NCBI GenBank assembly: GCA_005281725.1
Contig: SSBO01000002.1
Location: 200,902 to 264,901 of the forward strand
Length of the DNA: 64,000 nt
Direction: 5' to 3'
Source: Wuchereria bancrofti
Taxonomy: Eukaryota; Nematoda; Chromadorea; Rhabditida; Onchocercidae
The position numbers and the translations under genes are program-made. Numbering within the stretch: position 1 is the stretch's first letter; every line of letters starts with the position of its first letter. Positions 40,801 through 52,700 of this stretch are shown here, piece after piece. The notes below the pieces were generated by a model. The model searched no databases. It was not told where the DNA came from and saw nothing but the letters and a program-made list of their open reading frames with translations.

Positions 40801-43800
40801 AAATAAATTCATCGAAATTTGATATCATTTGTTTGTTTATATTTATTCGAAGAACAGTGAGTTTATTTCATTCGTTTTTGGAAATATGAATACAACTCAT
40901 CACAAATTTCTTGTTTTCAAACGATGAGTTTATTGGTCACGATAGATTTCTGGTTTCAAGACTCGATTTTATACCACTTCTTAACTCCCATTTAATGTTA
41001 ATGATGATTTCATAATACTATGGAGAATGAATTTTGCTCCTCACCTTTAATAGCATTGTCCGTGTAAGAGAACTGGTCTATTCTTCTGGAGAGTGTAAAT
41101 AGATTACCACAAGTTCACAGTTTCCTTAAGTGGATTGGTTTTTGTCAATATTTAAAATGAGAAATTTCAGTTTCCTTGTTTATTTTTTTAAATTTTAGAA
41201 CAACTCATCATGCTATGACAGAAGCTGGTGATTCGACGAATCGATCAAGTGTTACAACGGACACAGCACAAGCGCCAACAGTAATACCATCTCAGGATAC
41301 ACTAATTGCTAATCTTTTATCACTTGACTTGTCGGTACCAACTACTGGTGCTACTGCACATGGTAATACAATATCTTTGTACATAGTATGTAGAAGATTT
41401 TTTTAAAAAAATGCAGTTTAAGTTTTATTAAGATCTTTCGAAATGCTTTTTAAAATATCTTACATTTTTTTTTTTTTTTGAATATTATTCTACATTTGTT
41501 GCAACCACTTTTTGGTTTTAACTTGAAATATAGGTATGGATTCGTATCAACCAGCACCGATGTCTTCTGGTCTGGACGACTTGTTAGGTCTTGGATCTGA
41601 TGGATTACTCGGTGATATTGGCGGGACAAGTTCATCCCCTACAATACCAGCTCAAGTGTCACTTCCTCAGGCAAATACTGGAGGGATTTTCGGTGCTCCT
41701 GCACCAGTATCTATCCCTCCTGCATCTGCATTTCCTTTTGCACAGGTTTATTTATTCGATTGTAGCAATCAATAAGATTCAATTCAAAAATACTTCTTTA
41801 AAGCAGAAAAGTTGTACACTGGAACAATTTCCAGTTTAAAGACTGGTTTTAATTGACTAAATATATTTATTTATCAGGAAACATTTATTTGAATCGAGTA
41901 ATATTCACAGCTGTTCCAGACAGCAGTTCCATCAACCGGTTTACCACCATCGGCACCACTCACTACTGCCGCTTCCAATCCATTTACCAATTTGAATGAC
42001 CTTTTTGGTGGACCTGTAATGGGTGCGCCAGTTCTCTCTGGTCAAACGGGATATGTGGCGCCAAAAACTGCAAGTTTTTCACTTTCTTGTATTTGCTAAT
42101 ATAAATTCATCTAATAATTCTAGGATATGGTTACATTTTTTTTTTTTTTGTACTCAAACCCTTTCCTTTCTATTTTCTGTGCTTATCTGTATTTCGGTTA
42201 TTATGATTTTCGAAATTGGTCATTTTAAAAATTCAGGTTTGGTTGGAGGCTAGTAAAGGCAAGGGCACACAAATTGAAGGAACTTTCGTTCGTCGCAGTG
42301 GACAAATTTACATGGATATGGTCTTTACGAACCGCGCAATGCAGCCTTTTAGTGGATTTGCTATTCAATTTAACAAAAATTCGTAAGTGGCAGTTGATAA
42401 TATCAAGTCTGACTTGTACAGAAGCTTTCAGTGCATATTAATCTCTTTAATAATAGTTGAAATATGCTGTTTTTAAATATTTTACTCACTGAAACATTTT
42501 TAGAAATTAATCTTAAGCTGCTTTTTCATTTATTTGTTTATTTACTTATTTTTTTGAAAGTATTAGAGGCAGACTTTGCAGAAACTATTCTATTGATTTT
42601 TAATTTAATGATAGTTAATTTGAGATTGTCTGGTCAATTTGAGTCAGGAAACTATTGAGAAGACAAAAACAAACTAAGAAAATAACTAGTTATTTTCTAA
42701 AGCAAAGGAAAAATTTTCTTATATTTTAGGTTTGGTTTAATTCCAGCGCAACCACTTCAAATAAGTTCACCACTTTACCCTAATCAATCAATACAGACGT
42801 CACTTCCATGCCATACAAATGGTCCGGTGCAGAAAATGGAACCTCTTACTAATTTACAGGTTCAGTGTTTAAAATGTTTTGTTGCTGTTTTATAAAAACA
42901 TAGATACTTCCATTATTAAGATTGTCTGATAGGTAAGACAGTTGGGACGAGAGTCAGCATTGAGAGTTACTTCAAAGTCAGAACACAAGTTAAAGTAGAT
43001 CTGAACGCGATTTTCTCACGACAAAAAAACTGATCCATTTCTAAAATTCATTGTTAACATAACAAATGGGTTTTTCTAATGTTAACATTAATAATTGTGG
43101 ATGTTTTGCAGACGTTTAATATGTAGATCTCTTTAACCTTACTCGAGAAATTCATATTTATAGGAATATCTTTTGCATTTATTTTCACATCTAATACAAA
43201 CTCAAGCAAATGTTAATTTAACATGATTTTTATTAACATATTTGCCTTTCATTTTATATAAGGCAACTATCGGTTGGATTAGAATAAATGTTGAACGATA
43301 ACATGAAATAGCTCATATGCTCTGCTTGTCTTTAACTGTATCTGCAAATGTGTTCGAAAGTTCCAAAAGCCTGATTAATTAATCTCTATGCCATTCATAT
43401 CTGGTGTATTTTTTTAATTTCAGGTGGCTATAAAAAATGATGTTGGTGTGTTCTACTTTGCTACCATCGTACCGTTAAACATGTATTTTGATGAAAGTGG
43501 TCAGATGGATAAACGAGATTTCTTACAAATGTGGAAAGAAATACCGGAACAGAATGAAGTACAGTTTGCCATCAATAATGTCAAAGGTCTTAGCGCAGGT
43601 TTGTTGATGTTTTTAGTTGTTAATTCTTATCATAATGCCTTTTAGTACTATCTATGATTTAGATAGAAAACGTTAATATAGTTTTTGAATTGCAAATCTG
43701 GAAATATTTGTAGATTTGCTATGCATTCATCTTATTCAGAAGTAGTAGATTCATACTTATTACCCTAATAAGCATAAACTGCATATTTTCACTTATTAGC

Positions 43801-44686
43801 GAGATATTTCGATCAAAATCAGCTATTCAGTAGCACAGTAGAATAAGGTATAATAAAATTTAGGAAGATGATAGTAGTATCTGTTAGTTGATTTCAAATT
43901 CTCCTAGTAAAAATGCATTTTACATGTTTCAGTCTACTGATCAAGAAGCTTTTACTTTTGTAGCCTTTCATAGAATAGTTAATAATACTTAATTGTAGAA
44001 TAATAGTATAAAAAATAATAAATAGTAAAAAAAAAAACAGTAAATAATAAAAAAAATGTTCTAGTAAAGTAAGTCAGAAATCTATAATTGAAGTAAATAG
44101 ATGAAATACATAGGTATCATTAGTTTAATACATTGATATAACGCAGAAGACTTTTTGCTTTTTAGATCTTCTCAAAGATTATTTTTTCATTCATTACAGA
44201 TGACATATGTACCAAACTGCAACAGAATAATGTATTCACAGTTGCTCGTCGAAATGTAGAAGGACAAGAATTACTCTATCATTCAATTAAATATACCAAT
44301 CAGATTTATGTTCTTTCGGAGCTAAAAATGCAAGAAATATCACAACCACTTACAGTAAATTTTTTTTTTCTTTTTCTAATACTATAAAATATATATATCC
44401 ACTACTTAATGTATTAGTGTTAATATATTGGTCAAATGGGTCAATTCTTGCTGTAAAGATGATGGATCAATTTATGCGATTTCTATACTGGTCAATTCTC
44501 TACCATAAAATTCTATTAATGACAGTGTTTGCATACTTTTATATACAATTTTTATTGCATTATATTTTCTTTTTCGTAAATATCTTCCACTTATTTCTTA
44601 TTTCATTTCAGTTATCTTTGAAATCACGTCATACTGCAGCAACAGCGAATATGAATGAAATATATCAACTGATTATTTCTTCATGA
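34832..44686 (+). CDS. apb-1: Beta-adaptin, large subunit of AP-1/AP-2 clathrin adaptors, 20 exons, 998 aa
   Basis: Exons: 34832-34868, 35303-35408, 35617-35752, 36098-36169, 36394-36567, 37107-37288, 37843-38064, 38282-38422, 38909-39074, 39347-39538, 39795-39974, 40349-40521, 41199-41362, 41534-41745, 41911-42069, 42237-42382, 42730-42859, 43424-43598, 44200-44354, 44612-44686; they join in frame to 998 residues. The start [19 protein letters not shown] is almost that of vertebrate AP2B1. The helical trunk is highly conserved ([49 protein letters not shown]). The hinge has a clathrin box LLSLD (633-637), DLLGLG, NPF and a Pro/Gly/Thr-rich stretch. The ear runs from YVAPKTVWLEA through [17 protein letters not shown] and [15 protein letters not shown] to the C-terminus. 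C. elegans has one beta subunit shared by AP-1 and AP-2; that is likely here too. Intron 15 has a GC donor. Confidence 0.97.
36646..36702. other. Perfect 23-bp hairpin in beta-adaptin intron 5
   Basis: Bases 36646-36668 and 36680-36702 are exact reverse complements separated by an 11-base loop. The intron runs from 36568 to 37106, so the stem lies about 80 bases inside it. It could be a small-RNA precursor, a remnant of a foldback element, or chance in AT-rich DNA, although a perfect 23-bp stem is unlikely by chance. No terminal direct repeat or transposase is visible. Confidence 0.6.
42070..42236 (+). other. GC-AG intron in the beta-adaptin gene
   Basis: The ear sequence must read YVAPKT/VWLEA, which puts the exon end at 42069 (ACT) and the intron start at GCAAGT. 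The acceptor is ATTCAG, ending at 42236. The nearby GT at 42074 would leave the wrong phase for the next exon. GCAAGT is the usual sequence at GC donors. Confidence 0.8.
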
Positions 44687-46513
44687 AATTGAAAAAACTC
44701 GATAATAAATTCGTGCAAATCTTTATGTGTCGTTCAAACACAGAAATTGCATAGCTTTTTGGCTTTGTAAACATCATTTTTTACATATAATTATATTGGA
44801 ATACAATTATAACAGTGTCGCACTTTTTGCTTTGAATAATTGGGTGATTGTTTTAGTGATAATTTATGATCAATTTTTTTTTTTTTTAGAAATATTGAAA
44901 ATATCGGATTGTTTCCGATTTTATCTTAATTGCTGTCTTGCGTAGTAGTTTGCTATTATTGAATATTTATTTTGCTATATGTGTTGTTTCATTCCATTTG
45001 TTAGCATTCCCTAATTTACTTGTAAGAGCTGGGTACTGGACATAGCTTTTCTTTCTTTCTTTTTTTTTTAAGTGAATACTACCTAAATGTTGATTTCAAG
45101 TAAACTTTACTCAAAATCATTAATATCTAGTGGTTTTGATAATCTTGCATATAGTTTGGCTTCGACTGCTAACTTTTTGATGTCGAAATCATGTAAAGTT
45201 TACTCGAAATAACAAATTTGGGGCCGTATAATAGAATTTTAAATAAATTAAGAAAGTCCAGTAATACACTCTTTCTTTAACCTCAAATTAAACTATTCAG
45301 TAAATTTATTTGGTGTTGCAAATATTGCCAATGTTCACTTAGAGATTAAACTAGATGGTTAGTGCTAAATGGTACATAAAATAATCGCATTACCTGTTGA
45401 GTGAAAAGTGATAACAGTTGAATATAGCTGGAACAGATCATTCCTTGTAACATTTGCGCAAAAGCGTCTTTGACATCGTTTGCTTTTACTTGAAAGGATA
45501 TTTCAGTGAATTTACATCAATGATTCATATTATGAGGACAATACCATTACTGTTATAAGGACACAGACATAATCACCATTTTATTGATAAAATTTGCAAA
45601 GATATAGAATTTCAACTATGTGCAGATCGAAATTGCACGCATAATGCAGTAATTGATTTTCTGCAAGTTGATTACAACGAAATAAAACAAACATCTACAC
45701 GGTTCAGCCAACTAACTAACTGATAGATTAACAATTGAAATAGCTGATAAGGAATTGAAGTTTATATATGAAATAGTTTGACTTTTATCTCACATAGATA
45801 TTACAATTAGTGGATTATCAAATGATAATAGATAGATATCACACATTATTGAAATAACATTGATAAGCAAATAAATGATAAGAACTGTAAAAGAATTTGG
45901 AAGGAAATTTTACAAAATTGCCAAAAAATGATCAGATTTCTATCATAATTTTGATTTATTACACACAATAAGTGAAAAAAATACAAATTTATAGAGAAGA
46001 TAAGATAACAGTGAAATATTTTTAAGGAAATGAAAATATGTAAGAGATAAATTTAGGTTTTTTTTTTTATACTTGCGTTTAACATCAAGCGTAACATTTT
46101 TGGTCATTTCCACTTAACATTACTATTTGAAATGTCAAATAGAGAAGAAAAAAGGAGGAAAAAAAAAAAGAGAAATAGAGAGGGAGAGAGATTTTTTTTA
46201 AAAAAAAATATTTAGCAGATATATTTTGTAAAATATTAAACAAATATGGCATGCAATTCGTAGTCTAACATTGACTAAATTACATAATGTAGTTAAAAAA
46301 TTATTCTATTTTTGAGAGAAAAAAAAAAAAGAAAACTTCAGTGTTAAATTTTTCACAATGATTTTTATCAAATGATACTTTTTAGTACAAATATTATTAT
46401 TGATAATTTTTTTTTTTTTAATGGAAACTTTTACAAAATTTATGAAATTTTAAATATTTAAAAGAGGGAAAAAGAATTTTTTTTTTTAAATGTTTAGAAA
46501 AAATTTACATAAT
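44687..46513. other. Convergent intergenic region between beta-adaptin and PTB gene
   Basis: Holds the 3' ends of two convergent genes. AATAAA at 44704-44709 lies 17 bases after the beta-adaptin stop and is a candidate poly(A) signal. An 18-base inverted repeat with one mismatch (45093-45110 and 45193-45210) is present. No coding sequence is recognised. Confidence 0.5.
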
Positions 46514-46717
46514 TCATAATTTAATCCAACAATATTCAATAAATAACAGCAGTAGTACGCTGATGTTGTTGTTGTTTATTATTATTATTATACTAGTATT
46601 ATTATTATTATTACTTATATGCATTTCATTAAATGCTGTATCATAATCAGCAGGTGGTGTTTCAGGCCTTGCTACAATGTCAACTGTTTCTCGTATCATT
46701 GGACCAATTCTCATTCC

Positions 46718-46777
<60 letters not shown>

Positions 46778-49700
46778 ACTTTGATGATTTATGCTATTTG
46801 TATTTGAATGATTATGATTGGTAGTTATAACAGTTGTAGCTGTTGGCATTGAACGTACAGTTGCCGAAAATGCCTATAAAAAAAATTTGTTTGTTTTTTT
46901 CTGATTTAATTAACAAAGGATTAATTTAATAAAAAAAAGAAATATTTGCTAGAGATATAAGGTATGGAATTTGTTTTTTCTTTTTTTTACTTTGAAATTT
47001 TATTTATTTCATTAATTTTTTTCATTTGCAAAAAATTATACATTTGTTATTCTACTATGTCATTTAATTAATTACATATTTCTTCATAGTTTTACAAATG
47101 AAATAATATGTGGAAGTTTAATTAAGTAATCAATTGATAATTGATGGTGAGAATAAGAGAGAGTCACATCTTTATTTGAATAATTTAGTATGAAAAGAGG
47201 GTTAAACACTTCTTATTTCAGTTTTTCTTTTTTTTTCCTTCTTATAATGCTTGGTGGAAAAAAGTTTAAGTTATTAACATTCATTTTTATATTAACTTAA
47301 TGATCATAACTATTATTTATAACTTTCAAATTTACAATTTCTTTGAAATTCATAATTTCATATTTTTTTTTCAAACTTATAAATTTTTTAAAAATTATTT
47401 AACTTTTTCCTCGTTAAGTTCTAATTTATTTCCATTAGTCAATCAATCAATCGATCAATTATTCATACATTCATACTACTTTCAATTCTTACTCGCAATT
47501 GTATTGAATTTTTTAAAATTGTTCAAAAAAGCTAATAGCACAATTATCATTCATAAATAAATGATAATAATGATAAGATTGAGATTAATTAACTTTCCTC
47601 TAGCAGCATTAGCCATATCGATCATCTCAATTTGAGGTGAAAATTTCAACCTTCTCATTTAAATGTGGTTTTCGATATATGCTAGCTTCATAAGAATCCC
47701 AAAATTGTGATGATTCATCATTTTCTGTTGTTGTAATTGCTGCACGTCTCGAACTCGTCTGAGATTCAGTACCACCACCAGCCGATCCCTGCAATTTCAT
47801 ACCTTGGAATTTCATTTATTAATTCTTTTAGCCTTACCATTTTGGATTCTTTTCGATTCATAGCTGAGAAGATGAAATCATATTTTGATTTTATTGAAAT
47901 TGAATATTTAATTATATTTTCAATGTGTAATTATAATAAGAATTTCTTGAAAACCATTCTAGAGATCAATTTTAGCAATTATAGTTAATTTTCTAACCTT
48001 ATTGTTATGATGTGGGCTTCGTTGCCTCTTCAGAGAATCATAGTAAGCATCGTACTGATCCGTTAGATAATTTCCTGGTTGATAACTTGCTTGTGGTGGC
48101 ATATATGGTGCACTTCCGGGCATATAAATAGGTTCTTCATAAGCTGGTCTTCTTGATAATGTACCGTACACTGATTCCGGACCGGTAATAATTGGTCCAT
48201 CAGGTGGTGTTCGTGGTCGTCCCATTGATGATGGTATTGGTCCATATGGAGTCATAAATCGTGGCGGTAACATGCCAAAATGTGGTGGCGGAAGAGGATA
48301 GATACCAGGCGGTAAATGTGGTGGCATTCCTAGAATTACGATAGTTATAGCATAAATATTGCTAAATTTATTTTAATAATTTTTTTTTTTTATTTTAATA
48401 TTTCTCTCAAATAATTAATATTTCTTGCTAATCATTAGAAAAGAGAAAATTTGTTAGCTATATATGAAGAAACAAACCAAAATTTGTTGGAGGTGGTGCA
48501 CCCATCATTGGCATAAAACGATGCATTGGTGGTAGCAAATGCGGTGGTGGTGGTGGCGGTGGCGGAAATGGCACAAATAATGGTGGCCGTATTAATGGAT
48601 GTGGTGGTATCATATGCGGTAATGGCAATGATCCACCACGAAAATGTGGCGGTAACATACCTGGATACATACCTGAAATATTTATTTATTTTCGCTATAT
48701 TAGTTATTACCTTTAGTAAGGAATGTAATCAGATGCGCAAAATTAAATCCTTTGTCAATACTTCGCCTTCCTATTTATGAATTTAATTCAAAATTTTAAA
48801 AATTTTCCTAAACTTGACAAGATCATATTTTGTTGTATAATTTACGAATATAATTTTAATTCCCCAATAATTTTCTAAAGTTGTCAACAAAAAATTAATA
48901 GCTAACATACCAGGACATGGTGTTTCACCACTGCTATCACCGCATACCACACCAATTTCACTACCCGCCCGTTGGGAAAATGAATCTGCACCATTTGCAT
49001 AAGGTACCAAAGCTTGTTCACCTGAAATTCTCTTGGTTTTTTTTTTTTCAAATTTAACAGAATGAGAAGTGGTATTATTTAACTCTCATCATCTTAAATT
49101 CTTCCACTGATTTTTTATTACGAGAAATTTAAGAATAAAAATTAAAATTAATTTGAAATCAAAAAAAAAACAATAATAATCATTTTAGAAAATTTAAGTT
49201 GAAAAATTTTTTTTAACTTTAATTAAGCCATTACAAAATCATTTTGCAATTTATTTGCAAATTTAATTTATTCATATTATCAATAAACTTTTCTTTTTTA
49301 TCTCTTTTCTCATCTCTGTTACCATAGTATACGGTTTTTGACTATTTTAAAAAGCTTTCTTCTTACCCTAAAAGAAACTAATAAATTGTACTGTTGATAA
49401 TATTCTTCCCATCACTGGTAATTATCTCTTCTTTTTTTCACTTCCTTTTCCCTCTCTCTCTCCCTCTCCCTCTCTCTCTCTCCCTTCATGTTTGTATAAA
49501 TATAAAGTTTTAGGATGGGTCGCTTTTACGACCTGAAATACTGCACCATAAATGTGATTTTTGAGTTCAACGGCGACACAAACACAAATTATTACACCAT
49601 CGTAATTCGTACATTACTATAATAATTCTCTAACGATGGAAGAAGAAAATATTTCGTTGACATTTTTGTTTGCTGCATTGTCATCAATTCAACATGCAAA

Positions 49701-52700
49701 AGAATGCAAATAGCAATAGAGCATTTAAGATTTGAATCTTAACCGGAATATAATGATTTAGTTTAATTTTAAAATGTTAAATGATAGCAATAGAGCATTT
49801 AAGATTTGAATCTTAACCGGAATATAATGATTTAGTTTAATTTTAAAATGTTAAATGATAGCAATAGAGCATTTAAGATTTGAATCTTAACCGGAATATA
49901 ATGATTTAGTTTAATTTTAAAATGTTAAATGAAATTACAATTGAAACAAACAGAGTTGTTGCTTATCGAATGAAATTGTTTTGTATGCAGAAATTAGAAT
50001 TGTTTTGTATGCAAAAATTGAACAAATGAATAAGTATTGAAACTGATATGAGAATTTTTAATTTTTCAAAAAATTCAAACTAATTTTTTTCTCCAAATTC
50101 CTTTTTTTAATTTATTTATCATATTTTTTCTTGCAAATAGAAGAAAATTATCTGAAATGAGAAAGAAATGAAATGGAATTTGAGAAATTTTTGAGAAGGA
50201 ATTTTGGGTGCGAAAAAATTTTTCAAAAATTTGTACGAGAAAAAAAAAAAACAAACGAAGAAAATAGGAAACGGATATTAGTCCTTGAACTGTTTCTTTC
50301 TTTTTTTTTTTTTATTGCTTAAGAAAAGATACCGAACTGTTACATTTATTTATTCATTAATACAATTGATGGAAAATAAATTGCTAAATTGAATTGGGGA
50401 TTTTACAATAAACTTTTTCGTTACCTGTCCTACCTTATTAATTGTCAATCAACTTAGCCTTATTTATCATACCTGATCAAAGGTTTTAATTTGATGACCT
50501 TGACATTTGATCATACTACAAATCGTTTGCTAAGCTATTACAAATAATATTGCTTTCTCTCTCTCTCTCTCCCTCTCATATTTTCCTCTTTTTCCTTTCT
50601 AAATTATGATTAATTTAATTTAAAAATTTTATTACTCATTTCCTACTGTCACTCTAATCTGAATATTTCATCTCACACTTTAAAAAAAATAAATAAAAAA
50701 GAAAAAAGCTTTTAATTGATCATTTTTCATGTTTGATACTTTTCGTTTCTCAACGATTCATATAAGATGACCTTGGGCATCTTATAGTACATGGGAACAT
50801 GCAAATGGATAAATTATTTTCGGGCAAATCTAGGAAGAATTATAATATTGCTTGATTAGTAAGTTAGATAAACTGCAGTTTACTTAAAACTATAGGTTAT
50901 TTAACTTATTTATCAGTTATCAATTTACAATTTATCAATTATTTATTAGTTTATTTAAAACTACCGGTTGTTTAACTTGCTTATCAGTTATCAATTTACA
51001 ACTTATCAATTATTTATTCAATTCCCCGTAATTCGCTAATTATTTTTCGTTGTTTTTAAATAAAGGTGCAGAATTAAAGATAGCTATTCTAATTTTCAAC
51101 CTTAAAATAACAGGTAGCATACACACACACACACACCTACACGTACATAAATAATTAATGATAGAGTAAGGTGTTTGAGAAAAGTAAGCTTGAAATTTAA
51201 TTTAAATATTTAAATGGATATCCCAGGATGCTATTACCAAGTTAGATTCAAAGATCAATGCTAGCTGTCCAAATTTTTTAATTTCTGTAATATCATTGAT
51301 GGATGCTAGTTGTACTATAGTGGATAGTATTAATTTCAGGATGTGGATAGTATTAATTTCAGGATGTAAATACATTTAAATAAAATGAAATAAATACAAT
51401 CAATAAAATACTTATAAAACTTTTCGTAAACCAAAACGAAAAAACATATGAATTATTGGTAAAAAGAAGTGATAATTTTGAAGTAATATCACTCTTTACA
51501 AAATAATTAATTAAACTTTTTTTTTTGTAATTAATTATGATTAATAAAAATAATATTTATTAAAACTAACCATTTGTTCGATCACGTTCTTGTTTTTTAA
51601 TTCGAAAACGATTAGCAATTGATGAAGAGATACTTGCCGAATCATATTCACCTGATTGTTGACGCCTTTCCCAGGCTTCTTTACCAATTGCTCGTTCAGC
51701 CCATCGTTGTTGCTCCAATTCTTTGTCATCTTCGATTGCAGTTATTTCTTCGATTTCACTAACATTAATAATTCAATTAATTCAATTTAAAATGCAATTT
51801 AAAATCATTAAAAAAAACTATCGAAAAATTTTCTTAATGACAACTTAAAAATCTAATTTAGATATTTCATTTATATTTAAATAAATCTTTTAATTCTAGC
51901 ATAGCTACTAGATCTCACGAAAAGTTGTACTTAAATCATTAGAAAATTATCACAAATTTTCTTAATGGTAATTTAAAAATCTAATTTAGATATTTCATTT
52001 ATATTTAAATAAATCTTTTAATTCTAGCATAGCTACTAGATCTCACAAAAAGTTGTACCTTTGTGTCAATCTCTTGGATAAGTTTATCATACTAACCTAA
52101 ACTAGTAATAGATATCGTTAGCAATTATCACTTTATCAGTTGAAAGAATTATTTTGATTGATTTAAATCTAAAATTTAATTATTATACATAGTAATTTAC
52201 CTTGGAAGTGGTTCACTTGGTGGACTGGCACTTCTGCTAGCTTCTTTAATAGATTTTAGGGCAGGTAATCGTTCATCTAATTTAATATACATTGATTCAG
52301 CATATGCATGAAAACAGCAACGTACAAGAGCATTTGCTGCTTTTGCATTTGTACATATAAATGCATGACATTCTAGAACCTAAAATTTAAATTCAATTTA
52401 TGCAATTAAATTTTACGCAAGAAATTAAATCTTTTAGGCAAGACTTGTCCTGAAGATTTTAAATTTAGTTGGAAAATTTATTGAAAAAAAAAAAAAAAAG
52501 AAAAGAAAAAGATCTAATTTATCAATTCTTTAATGATGATTATCAATCAAAAAATTCTTCATCAAAATCAACATTATTGCGCAATTGTCACAATTTATCA
52601 CGTAGAAAAAAAAAAAAAGAAAAAAGAAAAGACTTAGTAGCAGCATTATTAGTCACTGTTCCATTAATACTTCTTTTATCAATCATATTCTCATTTTCAA

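Noticed and set aside
46619..46824. Plus-strand frames with long Cys or Leu runs
   Set aside because: Reverse translation of the coding ACA repeat of the PTB gene.
47840..47865. 26-nt possible microexon of the PTB gene (minus strand)
   Set aside because: It has AG and GT borders but would introduce CTA TGA in the required phase.
49711..49932. CRISPR-like array
   Set aside because: Units are directly tandem with no unique spacers and lie in a eukaryotic intron; a minisatellite.
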